Numbered from the stretch's first letter, positions 8,228-16,758 are shown. The stretch is DNA of 64,000 nucleotides from Caloranaerobacter ferrireducens (GCF_001730685.1 NZ_MDJR01000001.1:310001-374000), one strand, 5' to 3'. Numbers and translations: made by a program. The notes: generated from the sequence alone by a model not told the origin.

Positions 8228-9199
8228 ATGATTAAAAGCAAATTTACTAAGGTATTAGTCTTATTATTATCTTTAATATTAATTATGGGTGCATTTACAG
8301 GTTGTGTTAAAAAGAAAGAAGAAAACATTGATAATAAAAGCGAAATAAATGATAATGAATCTAATACTACTGGTACAATTTATCCATTAGAAGTAGAAGA
8401 TGACTTTGGAAATAAAGTAACAATAGAAAAAGAACCATTAAGAATAGTATCTTTAGCACCTAGTCATACTGAGATTTTATTTGCAATAGGCTTGGGTGAG
8501 AGAGTAGTAGGTGTATCAAATTACTGTGATTATCCAGAAGAAGCAAAAAATAAAGAAAAAGTTGGAGATTCTTTTAATGTAAATGTTGAAAAAATAATAG
8601 AATTATCTCCAGATTTAGTAATACAATATGGACAGGGTAAAGAAGAAGTTAACAAGAGATTACAGGAAGCAGGTATTAAAGTATTAAGTTATGAGCCAGA
8701 GTCTATAGAGGATGTAATTAATTTAATTGATGAATTAGGCAAAATAACTAATAGTCAAAGAGCTGCTAAAATGACTATAGTTGACATGATGACAAAAAGA
8801 GATTTTATATTATCAAGAGTTGCAGGAAAAGAAAAAGTGAAAGTGTTTTATGAGGTGTGGGATCAACCGTTAATGGCAGCAGGTCCAGGTTCTTTTATTG
8901 ATGAGCTTATTAACTTAGCGGGTGGAGAAAATATTGCTAAAGATGCACAAGGGAAATATCCTCAGTTTGATTTAGAGCAGCTTATTGAAAGAAATCCAGA
9001 TGTATATTTGACAGCAAAGGATAGAGAAGATAAGACAGTAGATAGTATAAAAGCAAGAGATGGATACGAAAATATAAATGCTATTAAGAATGATAGAGTT
9101 TATATATTAGATCCTAATATAATATCAAGACCAGGACCTAGAATAGTAGATGGCTTAGAATTAATAGCAAGAAAAATACATCCAGAAGCATTTAAATAG
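8228..9199 (+). CDS. btuF: Cobalamin-type ABC transporter substrate-binding lipoprotein
   Basis: Class III (BtuF/FhuD-like) binding protein. The signal peptide ends in a lipobox with Cys26 (FTGCVKK), so it is anchored to the outer face of the membrane. The mature part has the helical-backbone metal-receptor fold (RIVSLAPSHTEILFAIGLG, about residues 75-93). Adjacent cobO, permease and ATPase genes point to cobinamide or cobalamin rather than haem or siderophore; that substrate is inferred from context. The start is supported by GGAGGGAG. Confidence 0.85.
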   Translation: MIKSKFTKVLVLLLSLILIMGAFTGCVKKKEENIDNKSEINDNESNTTGTIYPLEVEDDFGNKVTIEKEPLRIVSLAPSHTEILFAIGLGERVVGVSNYCDYPEEAKNKEKVGDSFNVNVEKIIELSPDLVIQYGQGKEEVNKRLQEAGIKVLSYEPESIEDVINLIDELGKITNSQRAAKMTIVDMMTKRDFILSRVAGKEKVKVFYEVWDQPLMAAGPGSFIDELINLAGGENIAKDAQGKYPQFDLEQLIERNPDVYLTAKDREDKTVDSIKARDGYENINAIKNDRVYILDPNIISRPGPRIVDGLELIARKIHPEAFK

Positions 9200-9211
9200 G
9201 ATTGAGTAGTG

Positions 9212-10270
9212 ATGGATATGAGATTAATAGCTAAAATTAAAGGTAAGAAAAGCATAGTGTTTTTGACATTAATTATTGTATTAGTAATGAGTGTTTGTAT
9301 ATTTGCTACAATAGGTACTGCTAGTATAAGTGTATTAGAGACAATTAAGATAGTGGCTTCAAGATTGCCTTATATCGGCAGTTATATAAACATTAATGAA
9401 ATACCCCAGTCTCATTTTATCATTATTTTAAAAGTCAGATTGCCTAGAGTATTATTAGGAGTATTAGTAGGAGCAGCCCTTTCAAGTGTTGGGGCTGCTT
9501 TTCAAGGAATGTTTAAAAATCCTATGGCTGATCCATATGTTATTGGAATATCATCAGGAGCAGCTTTAGGTGCTTCTATAATAATTATCTCAGGGCTAAA
9601 TATTGGTTTATTTAAACTTTCAAGTGTTTCAGTTGGTGCTTTTTTAGGAGCTATGCTTTCTACTTTTGTAGTTTACTTTATTTCGAAGGTAAAGAATAAA
9701 GTTCCAATAAATACACTTTTATTGTCTGGAATAGCCGTTGGACAACTTTTCACGGCTATTATGTCTTTTCTGATGGTTATTTATACAAAAGATGTAAGTA
9801 AGATAATATTTTGGACTTTGGGCAGTTTTTCTTCAAAAGGATGGGATGAATTAATTCCAGTTGCAATACCTGTTTTGCTTTCAATAGTAATATTGAATTT
9901 CTTTTCAAGAGATTTGAATGTTATGCTTATGGGCGAAGAATCTGCACGAAGTATGGGAATAGATGTGGAAAGAGTAAAGTTGATTATTTTAGTTATATGT
10001 GCTTTTATGACGGCAATGGTAGTTTCAGTAAGTGGTATTATTGGTTTTGTTGGTTTAATAATACCACATATAATAAGACTTATTATAGGTCCTGACCATA
10101 GGATTTTACTGCCTTCTTCAGCTTTGTTTGGTGGAATATTTATGATATTTGCAGATACTATAGCAAGGACTATAATATCACCGACAGAAGTGCCTGTAGG
10201 TATTATTACAGCTATGTTTGGTGGTCCCTTTTTTCTATATCTTTTGTTAAAGAAGAAAAAAACTTACTAA
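9212..10270 (+). CDS. btuC: Cobalamin-type ABC transporter permease
   Basis: FecCD/BtuC-family permease with about ten hydrophobic segments. Conserved stretches include LPRVLLGVLVGAALSSVGA (about residues 80-98), the coupling region GEESARSMGID and the signature GFVGLIIPHIIRL. About 352 residues, typical length. The start is ambiguous between GTG 9209, ATG 9212 and ATG 9218; the SD is weak (AGGATTGAG), in line with translational coupling to btuF 10-20 nt upstream. Confidence 0.88.
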   Translation: MDMRLIAKIKGKKSIVFLTLIIVLVMSVCIFATIGTASISVLETIKIVASRLPYIGSYININEIPQSHFIIILKVRLPRVLLGVLVGAALSSVGAAFQGMFKNPMADPYVIGISSGAALGASIIIISGLNIGLFKLSSVSVGAFLGAMLSTFVVYFISKVKNKVPINTLLLSGIAVGQLFTAIMSFLMVIYTKDVSKIIFWTLGSFSSKGWDELIPVAIPVLLSIVILNFFSRDLNVMLMGEESARSMGIDVERVKLIILVICAFMTAMVVSVSGIIGFVGLIIPHIIRLIIGPDHRILLPSSALFGGIFMIFADTIARTIISPTEVPVGIITAMFGGPFFLYLLLKKKKTY

Positions 10271-10286
10271 TTCAGGAGTGAAATAG

Positions 10287-11540
10287 ATGAAAACAGCTAT
10301 AGAAGTTGAATCCCTTTATTTTAGTTATGGAGATAGTTTAGTTTTAAGGGACATTAATTTTAAAATTGAAAAAGGAGAATTTGTCAGCATAATAGGTCCT
10401 AATGGTTCAGGAAAGTCAACACTATTAAAAAATATGATTTCTATATATAAACCAAGTAGAGGTCTTATTAAAATAGATGGGAAAGAGTTAGGAGAATATA
10501 AAGCTAAGGAACTTGCTAAAAAGGTAGCTATAGTTCCACAAGATACAAATATTGCTTATGATTTTTCAGTATTTGATGTAGTTATGATGGGTAGAAATCC
10601 ATACTTAGGTCGATTTCAAAAGGAAAGCTATAAAGACTTTCAAATAGTAAAAGATTCGTTGAAACTTACAGATACTTTGCATTTAAAAGATAAGAGTATC
10701 AATCAAATTAGTGGTGGAGAAAGACAAAGGGTAATCATTGCTAGAGCTTTAGCTCAACAACCTGAAATTATACTTTTAGATGAGCCTACATCACATTTAG
10801 ATATTAATCATCAGTTAGAAATTCTTTCTTTACTAAAAAAGCTAAATACAGAAAAAAATATGACTATAGTGATTGTTATACATGATATAAATCTAGCAAC
10901 AAGGTATAGCAATAAAATGATTTTACTTAATAAAGGTGAAATACTTAGTATTGGGAAGCCTAAAGAAGTAATTACATATGAAAATATAGAAGCGGCGTAT
11001 AATTTAAATGTGGTTATTACTAAGGATTTGTATACTAATAGTCCATATTTGATGCCTTTAACACCAAAAAATAAGGTGCAAACTAACATTTTAGATAAGA
11101 AAGTGCATGTTATATGCGGTGGAGGTACAGGTGTTGAGATAATAAGTAAACTTGATTCTTTGGGATATCAAGTATCTTTAGGAGTTATTAATATAGGAGA
11201 TACAGATTGGGAATTAGGCAGGAAATTATCATTAGAAATAGTGGAGGAATTACCTTTTACAGCTATTGGTGATAAAGCGTTTGAGAAAAATCTGGAGGCA
11301 ATAGATAAAAGTGATGTTGTAATTCTTTGTAATGTACCTTATGGTTCTGGTAATTTAAAAAATTTACTAGCAGCTTATAAAGGTCTTAAAGATGGAAAAA
11401 CTATTTATCTGTTTAATAATAATAACGAATATGATAATTTTGACTATGTTGGTGGAAAAGCTGTTAAAATTCTAGAAAATATGAAACAAATTGGTTTGAA
11501 AGTTTTTAATGATTTTGATGAGTTGATTAAACAATTGTAA
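10287..11540 (+). CDS. btuD: Cobalamin-type ABC transporter ATPase with extra C-terminal domain
   Basis: ATP-binding subunit. Walker A GPNGSGKST (about residues 37-45), Q-loop VPQD, signature ISGGERQR (about 137-144) and Walker B IILLDEPTSHLD are all present. The family usually ends near residue 255-265. Here about 150 further residues follow, starting KVHVICGGGTGVEII, with Rossmann-like beta-alpha patterning (VVILCNVPYGSGN, KTIYLFNNN). This tail is not CbiZ, which is sometimes fused to such ATPases. Its function is unknown to me; binding of a nucleotide or corrinoid is a guess. It is the last gene of the cobO-btuFCD operon. Confidence 0.85.
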   Translation: MKTAIEVESLYFSYGDSLVLRDINFKIEKGEFVSIIGPNGSGKSTLLKNMISIYKPSRGLIKIDGKELGEYKAKELAKKVAIVPQDTNIAYDFSVFDVVMMGRNPYLGRFQKESYKDFQIVKDSLKLTDTLHLKDKSINQISGGERQRVIIARALAQQPEIILLDEPTSHLDINHQLEILSLLKKLNTEKNMTIVIVIHDINLATRYSNKMILLNKGEILSIGKPKEVITYENIEAAYNLNVVITKDLYTNSPYLMPLTPKNKVQTNILDKKVHVICGGGTGVEIISKLDSLGYQVSLGVINIGDTDWELGRKLSLEIVEELPFTAIGDKAFEKNLEAIDKSDVVILCNVPYGSGNLKNLLAAYKGLKDGKTIYLFNNNNEYDNFDYVGGKAVKILENMKQIGLKVFNDFDELIKQL

Positions 11541-11602
11541 GAATTCTTTGTAGTAGTTGTTAAAAAAGATATTTTAAAACTAATGTAGAAAAGGTGATAT
11601 GC

Positions 11603-12424
11603 ATGAAGTATAAATTGATAGCAGTAGATATGGATGGTACTTTGCTAAATAGTAACAATGAGATTTCAGAAAAAAATAAGAATGCATTAAGAATTGCTAC
11701 GGAAAAAGGAATACAGGTAGTTATTTCAACTGGCAGAATATTTACATCAGCAAGATTTTACGCAAAGTTATTAGGTATTGTGACTCCAATAATAGCTTGT
11801 AATGGAGCATATATTTGTGAATATCATAGGAATAATGTGCTTTATGAAAATCCGATAAATACTGTTGATTGTAGAGAAATAATTAAAGTGTTAGAAGATA
11901 ACAATATGTATTTTCATTTTTATGATAATGATACCTTCTATACCAAAGAATTGAACTATAATTCTTTAAAATATTACAATTGGAATAAAAAACAGAAACC
12001 AGGGGATAAAATTAATATACAATTAATTGATGATGCCAACAAATTATTTGAAGAACGAAAACCTAAGATTTATAAATTTGTTACAATGGATAATGATTTG
12101 GATAAGTTAAATTATGTAAAGAATATACTTAGTAAGAATAAGAATATCGAAATTGTAAGTTCATGGAAAGGTAGTTTTGATATAATGAGTAAAGGTGTAT
12201 CTAAGGGTAAAGCGTTAGAAAAGCTCTGCAATATATTTAATATTAAAAATAGTGAAGTAATAGCTATTGGGGATAATTATAACGATTTATCAATGATAGA
12301 ATTTGCAGGTTGTGGTATAGCTATGGGGAATGGAGAAGAGGAAGTAAAAAAGAAGGCTGATATAATTACGGATACAAATGATAACGATGGAGTTTATAAG
12401 GCTTTAAAAGAATTAATATATTAA
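11603..12424 (+). CDS. Cof-type HAD-IIB phosphatase
   Basis: Haloacid-dehalogenase superfamily hydrolase. Motif I VDMDGTLL (nucleophile and acid Asp) lies near residues 9-16, motif II STGR near 46, motif III Lys in SKGVSKGKAL, and motif IV GDNYNDLSMIEFAG near 220. The length of 273 residues and a C2 cap fit the Cof/YidA group of sugar-phosphate or flavin phosphatases; the substrate cannot be read from sequence. ATG 11603 follows AAAAGGTG; the in-frame GTG at 11594 overlaps that site. It has its own strong terminator. Confidence 0.85.
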   Translation: MKYKLIAVDMDGTLLNSNNEISEKNKNALRIATEKGIQVVISTGRIFTSARFYAKLLGIVTPIIACNGAYICEYHRNNVLYENPINTVDCREIIKVLEDNNMYFHFYDNDTFYTKELNYNSLKYYNWNKKQKPGDKINIQLIDDANKLFEERKPKIYKFVTMDNDLDKLNYVKNILSKNKNIEIVSSWKGSFDIMSKGVSKGKALEKLCNIFNIKNSEVIAIGDNYNDLSMIEFAGCGIAMGNGEEEVKKKADIITDTNDNDGVYKALKELIY

Positions 12425-12451
12425 TGAATTGAATAATTAGTTTCTATGTAT

Positions 12452-12497
12452 AAAATAATAGATTTTAAGATAAAAATCTTAAAATCTATTATTTTTT
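12452..12497 (+). terminator. Perfect 20-bp hairpin terminator abutting the next Shine-Dalgarno
   Basis: A 20-bp perfect inverted repeat (12452-12471 with 12476-12495) with an AAAA loop, running into T6. The T-run is immediately followed by GGAGGG, the ribosome binding site of the gene starting at 12510. Any transcript of that gene must therefore come from read-through or carry the hairpin in its leader. Confidence 0.85.
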
Positions 12498-12509
12498 GGA
12501 GGGAATGTA

Positions 12510-13439
12510 GTGAAAGTAAGAAGGGTTTTTGAACCAATTGTTTCAATAGCAAAAGATTCTAATGAAGGAGATTCTTTAGAAGAATGTCTTTATAATTTAC
12601 CATTGCAGAGGATATTAAAAGAAGGCGATAGAGTAGTTATAACACCAAACTGGGTGAAAGCAAAGAAACCAAATACTGCCACTGTAGTTGGACCTAATAC
12701 TTTAGACAGACTCATAAAGATAATAAAAAGATTTAATCCATGCGAAATAATAATAGCAACTGGCTCAGGAGGAGACCCAACTGATAAAGTTATGAAATAT
12801 GTAGGTTATGATAAAGTAATAAAAGAGAATAATGTGAAATTTATTGATTTAAACTATGGACCATATGTAGATTTAGAATTAAATCATAATAAACCATCTA
12901 AAACTAAAATTAATGTGCTTTATGAAGAAATGGATGTATTAATATCATTCACACAATTGAAAATACACGAAGAAGCTACTATTAGTGCTGGGATTAAGAA
13001 TATTGCTTTAGGTTGGCCGCCTGCTGAAATTCATGGATTTCCTAAAAAGTCTTTAGGGATACATGAAGATTTACATCATTTTATAGTGGCTATGGCAGAA
13101 AAAATACCTATAGATTTAACTATAATTAGTGCAGATAAGGCAATGATTGGAACTGGTCCTTCGGATGGAAAGGCTGTTGATACTCCTGGAATAATAATTG
13201 CTGGTACAGATCCTGTGGCTTGTGATACTGTAGGTGCAAGACTACTTGGATTTTTACCTCAAGCTGTTCATTATCTGTATGATTTATATAAAAAAGGGTT
13301 GGGTGAGGCTCAATTAGAGAAAGTGGATATGAGAGGACTAGATTTAAAAACAGCAGAACAAATTTTTAGCTATAGAGCTTATAATCAGGATATAGTTATT
13401 GATAAAAATGGGATAAAAGGTATACATGGTAATCAATGA
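12510..13439 (+). CDS. DUF362-family protein
   Basis: 309-residue member of the DUF362 superfamily (related to LarA-like folds and uncharacterised Fe-S proteins). The recognisable segments are IIATGSGGDPTDKV, the conserved KIHEEATISAGIKNIALG (about residues 150-167) and AGTDPVACDTVGARLLG (about 231-247). It lacks the ferredoxin domain seen in the second DUF362 protein at 17676. The start is GTG with GGAGGG 6-7 nt upstream. Function is unknown. Confidence 0.75.
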   Translation: MKVRRVFEPIVSIAKDSNEGDSLEECLYNLPLQRILKEGDRVVITPNWVKAKKPNTATVVGPNTLDRLIKIIKRFNPCEIIIATGSGGDPTDKVMKYVGYDKVIKENNVKFIDLNYGPYVDLELNHNKPSKTKINVLYEEMDVLISFTQLKIHEEATISAGIKNIALGWPPAEIHGFPKKSLGIHEDLHHFIVAMAEKIPIDLTIISADKAMIGTGPSDGKAVDTPGIIIAGTDPVACDTVGARLLGFLPQAVHYLYDLYKKGLGEAQLEKVDMRGLDLKTAEQIFSYRAYNQDIVIDKNGIKGIHGNQ

Positions 13440-13467
13440 TAGTATTAAATGTTGAAGGAGTGGATAT

Positions 13468-13947
13468 ATGGATGATATTATAATAAGTGCCTTGATAAAA
13501 TCGGGGCAAGAAATATTTTCCCAGGCAATAAGGTTATTTGTGGAAATTGAAGAACCTTATATTAAGAAAGAGGTTAAATTAAAGGATGATATAGGGATAA
13601 TTACTGGTTTAGTTGGCAATTTAAAAGGACAGATTATAATAAAACTCTCAGAGTCAATATCTAAAAAAATTGTATCGAGTATTTTGGATGATGTTCCAAT
13701 TGCTAAGCTAGATGCTTCTTGTAGAAAAATATTGTGTGATATGAGTAATATGTTAATTTGCAATGCTATTTCAGATATTTATAATTCTGGAATTGCAATT
13801 GATTTGTCTATACCAGCATTAATATATGGTCAAGAAATAAAATATACAGTAAGTGATGGGATCATATACTGTATTCCGTTTAGAGCAGGAAGTGATGTGA
13901 TAGAAGTTAATATTATATTAAAAAAGAATGATAACAAAAATTTATAA
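13468..13947 (+). CDS. CheX/CheC-like chemotaxis phosphatase domain protein
   Basis: 159 residues with the CheX-like fold pattern: SALIKSGQEIFSQAI at the N-terminus, KGQIIIKLSE in the middle and a helix LCDMSNMLICNAISDI (about residues 90-105). In CheX/CheC phosphatases this helix carries a catalytic E..N pair; here it reads D..N, a conservative change. It would dephosphorylate a CheY-like partner, but no chemotaxis genes are in the window. AAGGAG precedes ATG 13468. The assignment rests on pattern only. Confidence 0.65.
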   Translation: MDDIIISALIKSGQEIFSQAIRLFVEIEEPYIKKEVKLKDDIGIITGLVGNLKGQIIIKLSESISKKIVSSILDDVPIAKLDASCRKILCDMSNMLICNAISDIYNSGIAIDLSIPALIYGQEIKYTVSDGIIYCIPFRAGSDVIEVNIILKKNDNKNL

Positions 13948-13959
13948 GGGGGTTTTCTT

Positions 13960-14430
13960 ATGGCTTTAAACATTGTTTTAGTTGAACCTGAAATTCCACA
14001 AAATACAGGAAATATTGCTAGAACCTGTGCAGCTACAGGTATATCTTTACATTTAGTTAGACCACTGGGCTTTTCATTAGATAATAAGTATTTGAAAAGA
14101 GCAGGATTAGATTATTGGCATATTTTAGACATACACTATTATGATGGTTTCGATGAATTATTAGAAAAATACGGAAAAGAGAAATTTTTTTATGCAACTA
14201 CTAAGGCGAAAAAAAGTTATACAGATATTAAGTTTTTTGATGGATGTTTTCTTGTGTTTGGCAAGGAAACGGCTGGGTTACCAGAAGACTTGCTTAAAGA
14301 GAATATTGATAGATGTATGCGAATACCTATGTTGAATAGTGAGCATGCAAGGTCTTTAAATTTATCTAATTCTGTAGCAATTATAGCCTATGAAGCTCTA
14401 AGACAATTGAATTTTCCTAATCTCAAGTAA
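13960..14430 (+). CDS. trmL: tRNA (cytidine(34)-2'-O)-methyltransferase
   Basis: SPOUT-family methyltransferase that modifies the wobble base of tRNA-Leu isoacceptors using SAM. Characteristic motifs are VLVEPEIPQNTGNIARTCA (motif 1, residues 6-24), LVFGKETAGLP (motif 2, about 104-114) and MLNSEHARSLNLSNSVAII (motif 3, about 126-144); together they form the trefoil knot. 156 residues is the usual length. It lies 12 nt after the CheX-like gene, with AAGGGGG as ribosome binding site. Confidence 0.93.
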   Translation: MALNIVLVEPEIPQNTGNIARTCAATGISLHLVRPLGFSLDNKYLKRAGLDYWHILDIHYYDGFDELLEKYGKEKFFYATTKAKKSYTDIKFFDGCFLVFGKETAGLPEDLLKENIDRCMRIPMLNSEHARSLNLSNSVAIIAYEALRQLNFPNLK

Positions 14431-14441
14431 TAAAAATAAAA

Positions 14442-14498
14442 TTTACATAGAATTAACAAAAAAAATGAAAAATTAATAAATTTAACATAGAATTAACA
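14442..14498 (+). promoter_or_regulatory. Two tandem Pho boxes upstream of the phosphate transporter
   Basis: TTTACA-N5-TTAACA at 14442-14458 and TTAACA-N5-TTAACA at 14482-14498, with the same spacer TAGAA and exactly 40 bp between the two units. Direct TTAACA-like hexamers at 11-bp pitch are the known PhoP-binding pattern of Bacillus. The downstream gene is a Na/phosphate cotransporter, which makes the assignment coherent. Confidence 0.75.
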
Positions 14499-14563
14499 AA
14501 ACATAATAAAAAATATTGTATTATTAGTATTGTGCTAACAAAAGAATGATTGGAGGTACTAAT

Positions 14564-16168
14564 ATGGAAATTGCTTTTGGTGTACTTGGTGGTTTAGGAC
14601 TATTTTTATACGGTATGAATTTAATGGGAACTGGGCTACAAAAAGCAGCTGGTGAAAAATTAAAAAAATTAATTGAAATTTTGACAAATAACAGATTTAT
14701 GGGAGTTCTTGTAGGTACGGTAGTAACAATGATTATTCAAAGTAGTAGTGCTACTACCGTAATGGTTGTAGGTTTTGTAAATGCAGGACTTATGACTTTA
14801 AGCCAAGCAATTGGAGTAATAATGGGTGCTAACATTGGTACAACCGTAACAGCACAGTTGGTAGCTTTTAAATTAACAGATGTTGCACCAGTTGTAGTAG
14901 CAATAGGTGTTGCTATTTGGCTATTTAGTTCAAAGAAGAAGCACAGAGAGATTGCTGAGATACTTATAGGATTTGGTATACTTTTCATTGGTATGGATTT
15001 TATGAAGCATTATTTAAAACCTTTAAGTGGGTCACAAGCTTTTAAAGACTTATTAACTAGTTTAGAAAATCCATTCTTAGGTATTTTGGTAGGTTTTGGG
15101 TTAACTACAATAGTACAAAGTAGTAGTGCTTCAATAGGTTTACTTATAGCATTAGCCAGTCAAGGACTTATAACAATAGATATAGCATTACCTATATTAT
15201 TTGGTGATAATATTGGTACTTGTGTTACCGCTTTATTATCAAGTATTGGTGCAAACAAAACAGCAAAGAGAGCTGCACTTATGCACTTATTATTTAACAT
15301 TATAGGTACATTGATATTTATGATTGTATTAAGATATCCAATACAGCATTTAGTGACACGTTTAACACCTCAAGATGTTGAAAGACAGATTGCTAATGCA
15401 CATACATTCTTTAATATTATTAACGTAATAGTTCAATTCCCATTTGCAGGATTTATTGTTATGGCTGCTAAGAGGTTAATACCAGGGGAAGTTGAAGAAG
15501 ATAATACTGGATTAAAATATTTAGATACTAGAATTATTGAAACTCCTTCTATTGCAGTAGGGCAGGCTGCGAAAGAAGTTTTGAGAATGGGAAAAATTGC
15601 TCAAAATTCTCTTAAAATGGCAAAAGAATCTTTCTTTAGTAAGAGTGAAAAGTTAACACATAAAGTATTTGAACAAGAGAAATTTATTAATCAATTAGAA
15701 AAGGATATTACTCAGTATCTTGTAGAACTTTCAAATGCTGATTTAACTGATGAGCAACAAGTTAGGGTAACTACTTTATTCAATACAGTTAACGATTTAG
15801 AAAGAGTAGGAGACCATGCTGATAACATTGCTGAACTTGCACAATATGCAATAGATAATAAACTTAATTTCTCAGATGAAGCTTTAAGAGAACTTGAAAT
15901 GATGTTTGAAAAAGTAGAAAATTCATATAGAACAGCTCTTATGGCATATAAAACAGCAGATCCAGAAATAGCTAGAAGTGTAATAGCTTTTGAGGAAGAT
16001 ATTGATTTAATGGAGAAGCAATTAAGAGCAAATCATATTGAAAGATTAAATAAACAGTTATGTCATCCAAGTTCAGGTATAGTATTCTTAGATATGATAA
16101 GTAACTTGGAAAGAATAGCGGACCATGCGTCAAATATTGCATTAACAATTTTAGATGCACTTAAATAA
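14564..16168 (+). CDS. Na+/phosphate cotransporter with C-terminal PhoU domain
   Basis: Na/Pi symporter family (NptA/YjbB type). The membrane part (about residues 1-310) holds the inverted QSSS repeat signatures IIQSSSATTVM (about 54) and TIVQSSSASIG (about 185) with GANIGTTVTA and GDNIGTCVTA following. The C-terminal half (about 330-534) is a PhoU-like helical domain with two DLERVGDHADNIAELA-type repeats. It imports phosphate using the sodium gradient. ATG 14564 follows TTGGAGG; the ATG at 14546 overlaps that region. Two Pho boxes upstream suggest phosphate-starvation control. Confidence 0.9.
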   Translation: MEIAFGVLGGLGLFLYGMNLMGTGLQKAAGEKLKKLIEILTNNRFMGVLVGTVVTMIIQSSSATTVMVVGFVNAGLMTLSQAIGVIMGANIGTTVTAQLVAFKLTDVAPVVVAIGVAIWLFSSKKKHREIAEILIGFGILFIGMDFMKHYLKPLSGSQAFKDLLTSLENPFLGILVGFGLTTIVQSSSASIGLLIALASQGLITIDIALPILFGDNIGTCVTALLSSIGANKTAKRAALMHLLFNIIGTLIFMIVLRYPIQHLVTRLTPQDVERQIANAHTFFNIINVIVQFPFAGFIVMAAKRLIPGEVEEDNTGLKYLDTRIIETPSIAVGQAAKEVLRMGKIAQNSLKMAKESFFSKSEKLTHKVFEQEKFINQLEKDITQYLVELSNADLTDEQQVRVTTLFNTVNDLERVGDHADNIAELAQYAIDNKLNFSDEALRELEMMFEKVENSYRTALMAYKTADPEIARSVIAFEEDIDLMEKQLRANHIERLNKQLCHPSSGIVFLDMISNLERIADHASNIALTILDALK

Positions 16169-16169
16169 G

Positions 16170-16290
16170 AAAATCTTCGATTTAAATAAATATAAAATTA
16201 ATGATGATTTTCTTGAAATCCGTTACGGAAATTATACTTAAAATTATCTAAAAACTAATAAAGAATATAATTTCCTACGGATTATAAAAA
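16170..16290 (+). repeat. Family 2 structured repeat, 1 nt after a stop codon
   Basis: AAAATCTTCGATTTAAAT with a facing GATTTTC, then AATCCGT / ACGGATT and GGAAATTATA / TATAATTTCC stems. It begins directly after the stop codon of the phosphate transporter. The CCGT/ACGG pair replaces CCAT/ATGG of the copy at 7314, a compensatory change. Confidence 0.8.
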
Positions 16291-16312
16291 GAGCCTTTTA
16301 TGGCTCTTTTCT
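16291..16312 (+). terminator. Intrinsic terminator, left copy of a duplicate pair
   Basis: GAGCC TTTTAT GGCTC followed by TTTT. The same terminator, with matching flanks (AAAAGAGCCTTTTATGGCTC), recurs at 16580-16601 on the other side of a family 1 repeat. Confidence 0.75.
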
Positions 16313-16316
16313 ATTT

Positions 16317-16571
16317 GTTGACAAAGTTATATTACTTAATGAATTGAAAAATAACGCTCATGCGAAAGAATTTAGAACAAACTTAAGGCTCAAATTCTTA
16401 GAAAATCCTAACGCACCTAATCAAGACGTCCTGTCTTGTAGGATGCTGGTTTGACATCCTGTCAAACCTACGGATTTTCTTTAAAATTTTCGCCTAGTTT
16501 TTTAAAACTAAATTCTTTCAAGCATTCGCTTTTATTTTCATAGATTTATAAAAGAACAAGTTTGTCTACAG
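16317..16571 (-). repeat. Family 1 structured repeat, copy C (complete, second subfamily)
   Basis: Read on the minus strand it starts TGTAGACAAACTT and ends AACTTTGTCAAC, giving imperfect terminal inverted repeats. The core matches copies B and E (ATCCGTAGG, ATCCTAC, CAAGACAGGACGTCTTG, GATTAGGTGCGTTAGGAT). The first hairpin is GTTTGACA/TGTCAAAC. The outer arms are AAAGAATTTAG with CTAAATTCTTT, different in sequence from subfamily A/B/E but again complementary to each other. With the adjacent family 2 copy and terminators it fills the gap 16169-16758. Confidence 0.85.
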
Positions 16572-16579
16572 TCTGAAAA

Positions 16580-16603
16580 GAGCCTTTTATGGCTCTTTTT
16601 TTG
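16580..16603 (+). terminator. Intrinsic terminator, right copy of a duplicate pair
   Basis: GAGCC TTTTAT GGCTC followed by T8, identical in the stem to 16291-16310. The pair flanks repeat copy C as direct repeats of about 24 bp. Confidence 0.75.
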
Positions 16604-16609
16604 TAGTTT

Positions 16610-16680
16610 ATAGTTAATAGACTATCGACTATTGACTGTTGACTAATAAAAACAAATTACGAAAAGCGAATAGGAAGTGA
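16610..16680 (+). repeat. Low-complexity GACTAT/GACTAA intergenic repeat
   Basis: Degenerate tandem units such as GACTATCGACTATTGACTG. Similar strings occur at 39540-39597 and 43600-43640. No ORF or fold is evident. Confidence 0.45.
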
Positions 16681-16690
16681 CGTTTTTTTC

Positions 16691-16719
16691 TTGAGTACTT
16701 TATTTTTTAATTATATAAT
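16691..16719 (+). promoter_or_regulatory. Promoter of the DegV-family gene
   Basis: TTGAGT (16691-16696), 17-nt spacer, TATAAT (16714-16719), 40 nt before the GTG start at 16759. Confidence 0.65.
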
Positions 16720-16758
16720 AATGTTTAAAGACATTGTCTAGATAAGGAGGAAATAAAG

